Below are positions 17,083-25,571 of a stretch of DNA of 64,000 nt, one piece after another. Both the position numbers and the translations under genes were made by a program. Location of the stretch: assembly GCF_029167105.1 (NCBI RefSeq), contig NZ_JARFML010000010.1, forward strand, positions 186,001 to 250,000, written 5' to 3'. The DNA comes from Bradyrhizobium yuanmingense (lineage in GTDB: Bacteria; Pseudomonadota; Alphaproteobacteria; Rhizobiales; Xanthobacteraceae). Below the pieces are notes generated by a model. The model saw only the letters and a program-made list of their open reading frames with translations. It ran no database searches and was not told the DNA's origin. The number at the start of each line of letters is the position of its first letter. Within the stretch, counting starts at the first letter, position 1.

Positions 17083-17793
17083 TTACCAACTCTCGCCGAA
17101 CGGGCGTAGTTCGACAAGGAATGACCAGGTCGACCGATCCTGGTGGGCGACCCGAAACATCTCCTCCGCTATGGCGGCAGGTTTTGCGAAGAAATCGTCG
17201 GGCTTGTCCGCCGCCAAAATCGGGCGGGTGCGGGGAGGGTCGATCGCTGCGTCGATCATGAAGTATGCGACATGAATGCCCTTCGGCCCGAACTCGCGCG
17301 CCATCGATTCGGCCAAAATGCGCTGGGCCGCTTTGGTTGAAGCGAAGAAGCCCCAGTTGGCCTTTCCACGAAAGGCGGACGTGTTGCCCGTGACCAGGAT
17401 GACGCCTTTCCCGGCCTCCAGCATCTGCGGAATGGTCTCGCGGGAGAGATGGAGTAGCGCGGTGGTATTGACCCGGAAGTTCTTCTCCAAATCGTCGGGG
17501 TCCATGGCAAGGATACTTCCCCGCGTTGCACGAAGAGCATTGTGAACGACGACTTGGGGAGCACCCATCTCGGTCCTGATGAGGGCGAGCGTCTGGAGCA
17601 ACGCCTTGAGATCACCGACATCGCAAGGATAAGCGCGCGCGCCCTCGTACTTCGATGCGAGGTTACGGAGGTTCTCCGCATTGCGGGCTATCATTGCGAC
17701 CCGATAGCCGCCCTCGCTGAAACGCCTGGCGATCTCCGCGCCAGTGCCGTGCTCAGGACCGACCCCGGTGACGAGGCAAACTGGAGTGTTCAT
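17083..17793 (-). CDS. Atypical short-chain dehydrogenase/reductase lacking the catalytic tyrosine
   Basis: A 236-residue Rossmann-fold protein from ATG 17793, chosen because AGGAGG precedes it; the frame extends further upstream. Seen: the nucleotide loop CLVTGVGPEHGTGAEIA and the SDR motif spacing, but the YxxxK active-site motif reads F150-A-S-T-K154, so the catalytic tyrosine is phenylalanine. The protein ends ELRPFGESW. A second SDR in the window (40880-41617) has the same F-A-S-x-K substitution and ends EIRPFGEKW, so the two are paralogues. It lies 10 bp after the frameshifted GST gene, and TetR, GST and SDR read as one operon. Whether it is an active oxidoreductase is doubtful from the missing tyrosine. 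Confidence 0.85.
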   Translation of the reverse strand: MNTPVCLVTGVGPEHGTGAEIARRFSEGGYRVAMIARNAENLRNLASKYEGARAYPCDVGDLKALLQTLALIRTEMGAPQVVVHNALRATRGSILAMDPDDLEKNFRVNTTALLHLSRETIPQMLEAGKGVILVTGNTSAFRGKANWGFFASTKAAQRILAESMAREFGPKGIHVAYFMIDAAIDPPRTRPILAADKPDDFFAKPAAIAEEMFRVAHQDRSTWSFLVELRPFGESW

Positions 17794-17803
17794 ATGGGCC
17801 TCC

Positions 17804-18435
17804 TCAGAGCTGAAAGGACGGGCGCGCCGAAACTTTGGTAAACCAGGCTGCGACGGCAGGATAGCGCGCGCCAATATCCATGTTCAGCGCGTTGGCCGAG
17901 CGTATGGCGAAGAAGCCGGTGATATCTGCGGCGCTGAACTGGGGACCGGTGACGAAGGCATTCCTGGCCATGTGCGGCTCCACGCGACCGAGAAAGATTT
18001 CCATCATTTCGCGCCCACGAGTGACCAGGGCGGGCAATTGCGGCAGACCATTCCGGGTGCCCGGCACAACTCTACCGGCGAACACAGGCAGGAAATTGCG
18101 CGTGGCATGCAGCATCGGAACAAGGCCATCCAGTTCGAACCGCCGCAACCACATGTCGACGACGGCGCGCTCGGTGCTCGTGCGGCCAAAAAGAGGGGGG
18201 ACGGGTATACTTCTTCGAGATAGCGGCAAATCGACAGGGACTCCGCGATGACCGTGCCGTCGTCCAACTCCAAGAAGGGGACGCAATGAAACGGATTCAT
18301 CTCGGTCAGGGCGGGGGTGAACTGCGCCCCTTCTCGGACGTTCAGTTGTTCGGTTGGTAGTTCGAGCCCCTTCTCGGCCAGGAAGACACGAACGCGTTGA
18401 GCGCTCGCTGCTGGTTCGAAATCGTAGAGCTTCAT
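17804..18435 (-). pseudogene. Glutathione S-transferase gene with a single-base frameshift
   Basis: Read in two frames, this is a complete GST. The first frame gives MKLYDFEPAASAQRVRVFLAEKG..EMNPFHCVPFLELDDGTVIAESLSICRYLEEVYPSP; the second continues PPLFGRTSTERAVVDMWLRRFELDG to SARPSFQL. The break lies in the plus-strand G6 run at 18194-18199 (C6 on the coding strand). One extra C would restore ..YPSPPLFGRTSTERA.., a normal GST sequence. Either the gene is disrupted or the run was miscalled in assembly. Without the repair, translation from ATG 18435 runs on out of frame to a stop at 18004. It lies between the TetR gene and the SDR gene. The serine in the AESLS motif and the N-terminal thioredoxin fold are visible. 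Confidence 0.85.
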
Positions 18436-18504
18436 CGCCGTCTTCTTTCCTTCGGGCCTGGGAGCGATCGCGGCCTTGAACTTCGATGCATCCGCCGAGC
18501 TCCG

Positions 18505-19104
18505 TCAAATAGATCTGCTATTCTTCAGCTGCTCGCGGCGTTCCAAAAGATTGAGAATGCTTCGTTGGGCCGCGCGCAATATCTTGTCAGACATCGGACG
18601 ATCTCTCGCGACTCGCGAAAGAGCGACCGCTCCGACCATTGTGCAGACGATGGCAATGGCGGATTCGTCAGGGTGATCGCCTTCCACCAGGTTAGCCACT
18701 TTGTCGAAGTACTCGGAGAGATAGCTCGTCATGACGTCGCGCGTTCTTCGATCGCTTCGCGCAACGTCTCCAGCCAGCGCCGCTACTGCACATCCCACAC
18801 TCAGATCGTCTCGGTGCGCCTTGCTGAGATAGGTGTTTAGCAGCGCTTTGAGATTGCGTGGACCCCTCGCGCTTCCCACGCGCGCTGATTCCGGGCCACC
18901 TTCCGAGAGGGCCTTTGCCAAAGCTTCGGAGATCAGCTGATCCCGCGAATCAAAATGCCCGTAGAACCCGCCGTGCGTCAACTTTGCCGATTTCATGAGC
19001 TCGGCAATGCTGAGGCCGTCCAATCCCAACTCCCGGATCTGGACTGCGGCGGCATGCAGGATACGCTCCCGACTCTTCGCTTTGTCCGCTTGGGAGTGGC
19101 CCAT
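18505..19104 (-). CDS. TetR-family transcriptional regulator
   Basis: A 199-residue repressor from ATG 19104 (MGHSQADKAKSRE). Seen: the HTH LSIAELMKSAKLTHGGFYGHFDSRDQLI after the ILHAAAVQIRELG helix, and a C-terminal ligand domain with GCAVAALAGDVARSD. The THGGFYxHFxSR sequence is shared with the TetR protein at 52551-53219, so the two are paralogues. It is the first gene of a minus-strand TetR-GST-SDR unit. A 7-bp inverted repeat with an 11-bp spacer (19111-19135) overlaps its Shine-Dalgarno region, which suggests autoregulation. The reading frame is open far upstream (to 20118) but that part is antisense to the MoxR gene and is not used. Confidence 0.88.
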   Translation of the reverse strand: MGHSQADKAKSRERILHAAAVQIRELGLDGLSIAELMKSAKLTHGGFYGHFDSRDQLISEALAKALSEGGPESARVGSARGPRNLKALLNTYLSKAHRDDLSVGCAVAALAGDVARSDRRTRDVMTSYLSEYFDKVANLVEGDHPDESAIAIVCTMVGAVALSRVARDRPMSDKILRAAQRSILNLLERREQLKNSRSI

Positions 19105-19110
19105 CTCATC

Positions 19111-19135
19111 GTCTCCGGTCAGAACAATCGGAGAC
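19111..19135. promoter_or_regulatory. Inverted repeat GTCTCCG-N11-CGGAGAC, candidate TetR operator
   Basis: Seen: perfect 7-bp arms with an 11-bp spacer directly upstream of the TetR start at 19104. The right arm on the minus strand (GGAGAC) doubles as the Shine-Dalgarno region. Position suggests autoregulation of the TetR-GST-SDR unit. Confidence 0.5.
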
Positions 19136-19184
19136 CTGAATATCAAGAACTCCGGCTGACGGCCAATATCGAATTCTTGAATGG

Positions 19185-20033
19185 CTAGACCTCTCGCCGG
19201 CCGAGGAACGCCAGCCGCTCGAACAGGTGCACGTCCTGCTCGTTCTTCAGCAGCGCGCCATGCAGCGGCGGGATCAGCTTGCGCGGGTCGCGTTCGCGGA
19301 GTTGCTCGACGCTCATGTCTTCGTTCAGCAGCAGCTTGAGCCAGTCGAGCAGCTCCGAGGTCGACGGTTTCTTCTTCAGGCCGGGCACCTCGCGCACCTC
19401 GAAGAAGATGCGCAGCGCTTCCTCGACCAGGCGCTTCTTGATGCCGGGGAAGTGGACGTCGACGATGCGGCCCATCGTGTCGGCATCGGGGAACTTGATG
19501 TAGTGGAAGAAGCAGCGGCGCAGGAACGCGTCGGGCAGCTCCTTCTCGTTGTTGGAGGTGATCATCATGATCGGGCGCTGCTTCGCCTTGATCGTCTCGC
19601 CGGTCTCGTAGACATGGAATTCCATGCGGTCGAGCTCGAGCAGCAGGTCGTTCGGGAATTCGATGTCGGCCTTGTCGATCTCGTCGATCAGCAGCACCGG
19701 GCGCTGCTCGGCCGTGAAGGCCTCCCACAGCTTGCCGCGCTTGATGTAGTTCCGGATGTCGGATACGCGCGCATCGCCGAGCTGGCTGTCGCGCAGCCGC
19801 GACACCGCATCGTATTCGTAGAGGCCCTGCTGCGCCTTGGTGGTGGACTTGATATGCCAGGTCAGAAGCGGCGCGTTCAGCGCCTTCGCCACTTCCTCCG
19901 CCAGCACCGTCTTGCCGGTGCCGGGCTCGCCCTTGATGAGGAGCGGGCGCTCGAGCACGATCGAGGCATTGACGGCCACCTTGAGATCGTCGGTTGCGAC
20001 GTAGTTCTTCGTCCCAGTGAATTTCATGGCCAT
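19185..20033 (-). CDS. MoxR-type AAA+ ATPase (CoxD-like)
   Basis: MoxR ATPases act as chaperones that insert metal cofactors or remodel oxidoreductase complexes, usually with a von Willebrand factor A partner. The protein is 282 residues. Seen: Walker A GEPGTGKT at 35-42, Walker B VLLIDEID at 113-120, sensor 1 MMITSNNEKELPDAFLRRCFF with the arginine finger, and the family C-terminus LIPPLHGALLKNEQDVHLFERLAFLGRREV. The partner VWA gene lies divergently at 20383. No carbon-monoxide dehydrogenase genes are visible, though the IorAB molybdoenzyme is 9 kb away. The strongly GC-biased third positions differ from the accessory neighbours and look like a core gene. Confidence 0.9.
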   Translation of the reverse strand: MAMKFTGTKNYVATDDLKVAVNASIVLERPLLIKGEPGTGKTVLAEEVAKALNAPLLTWHIKSTTKAQQGLYEYDAVSRLRDSQLGDARVSDIRNYIKRGKLWEAFTAEQRPVLLIDEIDKADIEFPNDLLLELDRMEFHVYETGETIKAKQRPIMMITSNNEKELPDAFLRRCFFHYIKFPDADTMGRIVDVHFPGIKKRLVEEALRIFFEVREVPGLKKKPSTSELLDWLKLLLNEDMSVEQLRERDPRKLIPPLHGALLKNEQDVHLFERLAFLGRREV

Positions 20034-20382
20034 CAGATTTGTTCGAGTGGATGATACGCGAAGATGTGATCTGAATTGAATAGCGGCAGTTTTGCAAGGG
20101 AATCAAGTGCTCGGCCACTTCCGCCAGCTGATGATCATGGAGTGACTCGCATGCAAAGCCGACAAGTTACGGGTATCTGCTCGAGCGCGGCCGACGTGAT
20201 TAAAGTCGCATGATTTCAAATGCTTTGTGCCTCACTCATTCAGGGTAATTGATCGACCATCGGCGGAGCAAGAATCAACGCGCGGGGCTATTCACCGATG
20301 AAGCGAGCCTATTCTTGTTTGTCGATCGGGCGCGCCAAGATCCGGGATAGTTTTGGTCGGCTACTCGGATGGTCCATCTATC
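20034..20382. other. Divergent promoter region between MoxR and VWA genes
   Basis: No gene is credible here. The 349 bp are AT-richer than the flanks around 20190-20260. This region must contain both divergent promoters, but I cannot pick a convincing -35/-10 pair or operator by eye. Confidence 0.4.
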
Positions 20383-21558
20383 ATGCTCCTGCAATTCTTC
20401 ACCTCTCTGCGCGATGCGCAGGTCCCCGTGACGCTGCGCGAATACCTCACGCTGATGGAGGCGCTCGACGCCGACCTTGCGGACTACACGGTCGAGAATT
20501 TCTACTATCTGTCGCGCGCCTCGCTGGTGAAGGACGAGCGCAACCTCGACAAGTTCGACCGCGTCTTCGGCACCGTGTTCAAGGGGCTGGAAAGCCTGCT
20601 CGACGCCATGGAGAAGGCGGAAATTCCCGAGGAGTGGCTGAAGAAGCTCGCCGAGAAGTACCTGACAGAGGAAGAGAAGAAGCAGATCGAGGCCATGGGC
20701 TGGGACAAGCTCATGGAGACGCTGAAGAAGCGCCTCGAGGAACAGAAGGGCCGGCACCAGGGCGGCTCGAAATGGATCGGCACCGCCGGCACCTCGCCGT
20801 TCGGCGCGCATGGCTACAATCCCGAGGGCGTGCGCATCGGCCAGGAGAAGAACCGCAACAACCGCGCCGTGAAGGTGTGGGACAAGCGCGAGTTCAAGGA
20901 TCTCGACGGCAATGTCGAGCTCGGCATCCGCAACATCAAGGTGGCGCTGCGCCGCCTGCGCAAGTTCGCCCGCACCGGCGCGCCCGACGAGCTCGATCTC
21001 GACACCACCATCCGCGAGACCGCCAATCACGGCTATCTCGACGTGCACATGCGGCCCGAGCGGCGCAATGCGGTGAAGCTCCTGGTGTTCTTCGACATCG
21101 GCGGCTCGATGGATGCGCATATCGAGCAGGTCGAAGAGCTGTTCTCGGCGGCGAAGAGCGAGTTCAAGCACATGGAGTATTTCTACTTCCACAACTGCCT
21201 CTATGAAGGCGTGTGGAAGCAGAACAAGCGCCGCTTCACCGACCGCACGCCGACCTGGGACGTGCTGCACAAATACCCTCACGACTACAAGGTCGTGTTC
21301 GTCGGCGATGCCTCGATGTCGCCTTACGAGATCATGGTGCCCGGCGGCTCGGTCGAGCACGTCAACGAGGAGTCCGGCTCGGTCTGGCTCGATCGCATCA
21401 TCCGCACCTACCCGCATACGGTGTGGCTGAACCCGGTGCAGCAGAAGCACTGGGACTATTCGGAATCCACCACCATCATCAAGCGCATCTTTGCGGGCCG
21501 CATGTTCCCGATCACCATCGACGGCCTAGAAGGGGCGATGAGGGAATTGACGCATTAG
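20383..21558 (+). CDS. VWA-domain protein (CoxE-like), partner of MoxR
   Basis: A 391-residue protein from ATG 20383 (MLLQFFTSLRDAQVPVTLREYLTLMEAL); ATG 20413 is not in a better context, and the frame opens at GTG/ATG codons ten residues upstream. Seen: a helical N-terminal half with a charged, coiled-coil-like stretch EEEKKQIEAMGWDKLMETLKKRLEEQKG. The VWA domain begins at KLLVFFDIGGSMDAH. Its metal site reads D-x-G-x-S instead of the classical D-x-S-x-S. It is paired with the divergent MoxR gene, and the two would form a cofactor-insertion or complex-remodelling chaperone. The client is unknown. Confidence 0.88.
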   Translation: MLLQFFTSLRDAQVPVTLREYLTLMEALDADLADYTVENFYYLSRASLVKDERNLDKFDRVFGTVFKGLESLLDAMEKAEIPEEWLKKLAEKYLTEEEKKQIEAMGWDKLMETLKKRLEEQKGRHQGGSKWIGTAGTSPFGAHGYNPEGVRIGQEKNRNNRAVKVWDKREFKDLDGNVELGIRNIKVALRRLRKFARTGAPDELDLDTTIRETANHGYLDVHMRPERRNAVKLLVFFDIGGSMDAHIEQVEELFSAAKSEFKHMEYFYFHNCLYEGVWKQNKRRFTDRTPTWDVLHKYPHDYKVVFVGDASMSPYEIMVPGGSVEHVNEESGSVWLDRIIRTYPHTVWLNPVQQKHWDYSESTTIIKRIFAGRMFPITIDGLEGAMRELTH

Positions 21559-21609
21559 AGCGGAGCTGACGGGCTAGAACTCAGCAAAGAGAAGTGCGCG
21601 TACGTCATC

Positions 21610-22869
21610 CTACCAGCGCTTGAAGATGACGCTGGCGTTCACGCCGCCAAATCCAAAACCATTCGAGATCACGTGATCCATCGCCATATTTCGGGCCTTG
21701 GGTCCGACAAGATCGACGCCTTCCGCTGCCTCGTCTGGATTTTCCAGATTGAGAGTGGGAGGGGCTATCTGGTCTCGGACGGCGAGGATCGCGAAAATGG
21801 CCTCGGCGCCCCCTGCAGCGCCCAGCAAATGACCGGTCGCCGACTTCGTCGCGCTGACGGCGATGCCGCCGTGGGCTCCGAAAACGGATTTGATCGCGGC
21901 CAGCTCGGAGTTGTCGCCGACCGGGGTCGAGGTCGAGTGCGCATTGAGATGCTGCACATTGCGGGGATAAAGTTCGGCCTGCCGCAAGGCCGCTTCCATA
22001 GCGCGCCGGGCGCCCGAGCCATCCTCAGGTCCCGAGGTGATATGATGCGCGTCCGCGGAAGTTCCATAGCCAACGAGTTCGGCGATCGGCCGGGCCCCGC
22101 GTGCTCGAGCGTGCTCGAGATCTTCGATCACCAGGATTCCAGCTCCTTCGCCCATGACGAAGCCATCGCGGTCCCGATCGAACGGGCGAGACGCCTGCGA
22201 GGGCCGGTGATTGAAGCGGGTCGAGATCGCGCGGGCCGCCGCGAAACCTCCAAGGCTGACGAGATCGATGCAGGCTTCGGCACCCCCGCAGACCGCCACG
22301 TCGGCCTCACCCGCGCGGATCAATCGAGCCGCGTCGCCGATCGCTTGTACGCCGGCGGCGCACGCCGTGACCGGGGCGCCGATCGGCCCTTTGAAGCCGT
22401 ACTGTATCGAAACATGTCCGGCGGCGAGATTTGCCAGAAAGGACGGCACGGTGAATGGTGACAGGCGGCGGATGCCACGTTGATCGGTCGTCCGTACCGC
22501 TTCGACGATGGCCGGAAATCCTCCAATTCCGGAAGCGATGATCGTCGCTGTGCGCTCCTGAGAGCGTTCGTCCGCAGGCGACCAGCCAGCCTGCTTGACT
22601 GCCTCCGCAGCTGCCACCAGCGCAAACTGAATGAACCGATCCATTTTCCGCTGTTCTTTGGGCGGGATGGTCAGATCCGGATCGAAGCCGCCATCGACGT
22701 CGTCGTCCTTGGTCGGCACCAGCCCGGCAACTCTCCCCGGCAGCGAGGAAGCCCACTCGGGCAGGATGGTCAGCCCGGACTTGCCCGCGAGCAGCCGGGA
22801 CCACGCCACCTCCGTACCGCAGCCGAGCGGAGAGACCAGCCCCATTCCTGTGACTACTATTCGGCGCAT
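21610..22869 (-). CDS. Beta-ketoacyl-ACP synthase II (FabF-like)
   Basis: It condenses malonyl-ACP with acyl-ACP in fatty-acid or polyketide-like synthesis. The protein is 419 residues, the standard FabF length. Seen: the Cys-His-His triad in VTACAAGVQAIGDA (Cys), HLNAHSTSTPVGDNSE (His) and SATKSATGHLLGAAGG (His), plus the C-terminal NGFGFGGVNASVIFKRW. The start MRRIVVTGMGLVSPLG is canonical. It stands alone: no acyl carrier protein, malonyltransferase or ketoreductase is adjacent, so it is probably a paralogue outside the main fab operon. It is convergent with the VWA gene. Confidence 0.92.
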   Translation of the reverse strand: MRRIVVTGMGLVSPLGCGTEVAWSRLLAGKSGLTILPEWASSLPGRVAGLVPTKDDDVDGGFDPDLTIPPKEQRKMDRFIQFALVAAAEAVKQAGWSPADERSQERTATIIASGIGGFPAIVEAVRTTDQRGIRRLSPFTVPSFLANLAAGHVSIQYGFKGPIGAPVTACAAGVQAIGDAARLIRAGEADVAVCGGAEACIDLVSLGGFAAARAISTRFNHRPSQASRPFDRDRDGFVMGEGAGILVIEDLEHARARGARPIAELVGYGTSADAHHITSGPEDGSGARRAMEAALRQAELYPRNVQHLNAHSTSTPVGDNSELAAIKSVFGAHGGIAVSATKSATGHLLGAAGGAEAIFAILAVRDQIAPPTLNLENPDEAAEGVDLVGPKARNMAMDHVISNGFGFGGVNASVIFKRW

Positions 22870-23260
22870 GTAAGGACCCGATTTTTGGAGATACGATGGT
22901 CTATTGCCAGAGTTAAGGGGAGGAGATCCCGATCATGCGTCAGCAGTATCGGTTCCTCCTGAACTTCTTCTCCAGCGATGAGGGGGACGTCTTCACCCGT
23001 GATAGGGAGCCGTGCTCTACCCCTGCAAATAGCTACGCCGAGCCAAACTGCCAGAGCAGCTATGAAATATCAAGTAACTATTGAGAAAAAATGGTCAATC
23101 ACGGTTAGTTTCAGCGCTGGGACGGAAGCTCTCGCGGAGAGCTTTCGCCAATATCATTCGGACTTCTCGAGAGCTTCGAAATGCCGGTCGGGAGCCCACT
23201 CGCCGCCAGACGGGTCAGCCTCTCGGCGAGCAGGGTCGGTTCACTCCGGGAGCAGACAGG
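22870..23260. other. Intergenic region between fabF-like and fadB-like genes
   Basis: These 391 bp contain only short unsupported reading frames. The left part must hold the promoter of the FabF-like gene (minus strand). I see no hairpin terminator for the FadB-like gene that ends at 23261. Confidence 0.35.
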
Positions 23261-25330
23261 TCAGGTAAACTTCGCGTTCTGATCGGCTAACTTCTTCAGC
23301 AACGGTGCGGGCTCGAGCGACGGATCGCTTGCTTCCTTCGCATAGTCCGACAGCTTGTCAGCGATTGTCTTCAGTCCGACATGGTCGGCGTAATACATGG
23401 GACCTCCACGATAGACTGGCCATCCGTACCCATAAAGCCACACCACGTCGATGTCACTTGCTCGAGCCGCAATGCCTTCTTCAAGGATTCGAGCTCCTTC
23501 GTTGATCATCGCATATGTCGTCCGCTCCAGGATTTCCTCATCGCTGATCGTGCGCCGCTTACGCCCGAGACGCTTCAACGTCTGATCGATCAGTTTTTCG
23601 ACCTCCGGATCGGGAAGGGGCGCGCGCGAGCCGCTTTCGTATCGGAAGAAGCCCTTTCCGGTCTTTTGTCCGAAGCGGCCAGCCTCACATAAGGCGTCTT
23701 CGATCTCCAATTTGATGCCACGATCCTGTCGCGACCGCCACCCGATATCCAATCCGGCCAGGTCGCCCATCGCAAACGGGCCCATCGGCATGCCGAATCT
23801 GGTCAGGGCGGCGTCGACCTGTTGAGGAAGTGCGCCGTCGAAAAGCAGCTGACTGGCTTGATGTTGCCGGGCCATGAGCATGCGGTTGCCGACGAAGCCG
23901 TCGCAGACACCGACGATCACCGGCACTTTTCCGATCTTCCGCGCCAATGAAACTGCGGTTACCAGCGTGTCGGGCGCGGTGCTCTTGGTTCGGACGATTT
24001 CGCACAGCTTCATCACATTCGCCGGGCTGAAGAAGTGCATGCCGACCACGTCCTGCGGACGCTTGGTTTCCTTGGCGATCTCATTGATGTCCAGGAAGGA
24101 GGTATTGGTCGCCAGGATCGCGCCTGATTTCGCGATTTTGTCGAGCTGTCCGAAGACCTCCTTCTTGATCGCCATGGTTTCGAATACAGCCTCTACGATG
24201 AGGTCGGCTTGCCCGATGTTTTCGAGACCGATGGCTCCGCCGATGAGTGCCATGCGCTTTGCAGGCGCATCGGCGGGAATACCGCCTCGCGCTGCGGTGG
24301 ATTCATAGTTTTTGCGGATGACGCCCAATCCGCGGTCAAGCTGATCCTTGCCGGTCTCCACCAAAGTGACAGGAACGCCTGCGTTCGCGAATGACATCGC
24401 GATGCCGCCTCCCATGGTGCCGGCGCCGATGATGGCGACATGTTCGACTGGACGGGGCTTGGTTCCGGTCTCCACGCCCGCGATCTTTGCTGCCTCTCGC
24501 TCGGCGAAGAACGCGTATCGTAGAGCCTTCGATTGCTCGCTGCTCATCAGCCGGAGGAACAGCTCTCGTTCTTTCTTCAGCCCGTGATCGAAGGGGAGAT
24601 CGAGCGCATGGCCGATTGCGTCGGCCGCAACGAACGGCGCTTCCAACCCCCTGACCTTTTTCGTAATCGCAGCCACAGCGCCGGTGAAGATCGAGCGGTC
24701 CGATCGAGCCGCGGCGAGCTTGGTGTCATCGTCGCGCAACCTGCGAAGCGGGCGCTTGTCGGCAAGGAATTTTCGAGCGAAGGCTTCGCCGCCGGATGAT
24801 GCCTCCTCGACCACCTCCTCGATCAATCCGTTCTGAAGCGCTTCGTCGGCTCCGATGGGATCGCCGCTGATGATCATCTTAGCGGCAAGTTCTGGACCCA
24901 CTGCGCGCGGAAGGCGCTGCGTGCCGCCGGCGCCTGGCAATAGTCCGAGTTTGACCTCGGGCAGCCCGAGCTTCGAATTCTTATCCGCCACCCGCAAATG
25001 ACACGCCAAGGCGACCTCGAGCCCCCCACCGAGGGCGGTCCCGTGGATGGCCGCAATGACGGGCTTCGGGCTGCTCTCAATCGCGGTCAGGACCTCATCG
25101 AGGGCCGGCTTCTTCGGAGGCTTGCCGAACTCCGTGATGTCGGCACCGGCAATGAAGGTCCGTCCTGCGCAGGTCAACACGATGGCCTGAATGGAGGGGT
25201 CGGCAATGGCCTGTTGGACGCACTCCAGAATGCCGCCGCGTACAGCTGTACTGAGCGCATTGACCGGAGGACTATCGATGGTGACGATGCCTACGGCGTC
25301 GTGGGACTTCAGGCTGACGACTGTGCTCAT
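23261..25330 (-). CDS. FadB-like bifunctional enoyl-CoA hydratase / 3-hydroxyacyl-CoA dehydrogenase
   Basis: A 689-residue enzyme of beta-oxidation, about 50 residues shorter than the FadJ-like protein at 7784. Seen: crotonase domain with AAIHGTALGGGLEVALACHL and GLPEVKLGLLPGAGGTQRLPR, NAD-binding AIIGAGTMGGGIAMSFANAG, dehydrogenase GMHFFSPANVMKLCEIV and two 3HCDH C-terminal repeats. The ending WLYGYGWPVYRGGPMYYADHVGL is typical of the peroxisomal-type and alphaproteobacterial form. It stands alone, with no thiolase next to it. A GTTC-N7-GAAC operator lies 40-54 bp upstream of its start, identical in layout to sites upstream of three other transcription units in the window, so it probably belongs to that regulon. 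Confidence 0.93.
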   Translation of the reverse strand: MSTVVSLKSHDAVGIVTIDSPPVNALSTAVRGGILECVQQAIADPSIQAIVLTCAGRTFIAGADITEFGKPPKKPALDEVLTAIESSPKPVIAAIHGTALGGGLEVALACHLRVADKNSKLGLPEVKLGLLPGAGGTQRLPRAVGPELAAKMIISGDPIGADEALQNGLIEEVVEEASSGGEAFARKFLADKRPLRRLRDDDTKLAAARSDRSIFTGAVAAITKKVRGLEAPFVAADAIGHALDLPFDHGLKKERELFLRLMSSEQSKALRYAFFAEREAAKIAGVETGTKPRPVEHVAIIGAGTMGGGIAMSFANAGVPVTLVETGKDQLDRGLGVIRKNYESTAARGGIPADAPAKRMALIGGAIGLENIGQADLIVEAVFETMAIKKEVFGQLDKIAKSGAILATNTSFLDINEIAKETKRPQDVVGMHFFSPANVMKLCEIVRTKSTAPDTLVTAVSLARKIGKVPVIVGVCDGFVGNRMLMARQHQASQLLFDGALPQQVDAALTRFGMPMGPFAMGDLAGLDIGWRSRQDRGIKLEIEDALCEAGRFGQKTGKGFFRYESGSRAPLPDPEVEKLIDQTLKRLGRKRRTISDEEILERTTYAMINEGARILEEGIAARASDIDVVWLYGYGWPVYRGGPMYYADHVGLKTIADKLSDYAKEASDPSLEPAPLLKKLADQNAKFT

Positions 25331-25369
25331 TGATCTCCTCCATAGCTCTCTTCGGAAGCCTTCCTATAA

Positions 25370-25384
25370 GTTCCATAAAAGAAC
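25370..25384 (-). promoter_or_regulatory. GTTC-N7-GAAC operator upstream of the FadB-like gene
   Basis: Seen: GTTC-CATAAAA-GAAC on the plus strand (GTTC-TTTTATG-GAAC on the coding strand), 40 bp upstream of the FadB-like start. A -10-like TATAGG/TTATAG follows immediately on the minus strand; the -35 is weak. The same spaced repeat occurs at 35684, 39774 and 40760. Confidence 0.6.
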
Positions 25385-25571
25385 CGGCTGAATGATGCAA
25401 GTGCACGCCGGCAAGCAGGGACAGTTCGGAGGAAGAATCGACTGCACGTCGTGAATGACCGCTTATTCATTTCTGACTAGGCGGTGCTCGAAATACGCGG
25501 CTCGACCCGGTTGCAGGAAACACACCTACTTTCCACCCTAGTTTCATCCTCGGAAAATCGCTCTGTTCGTC

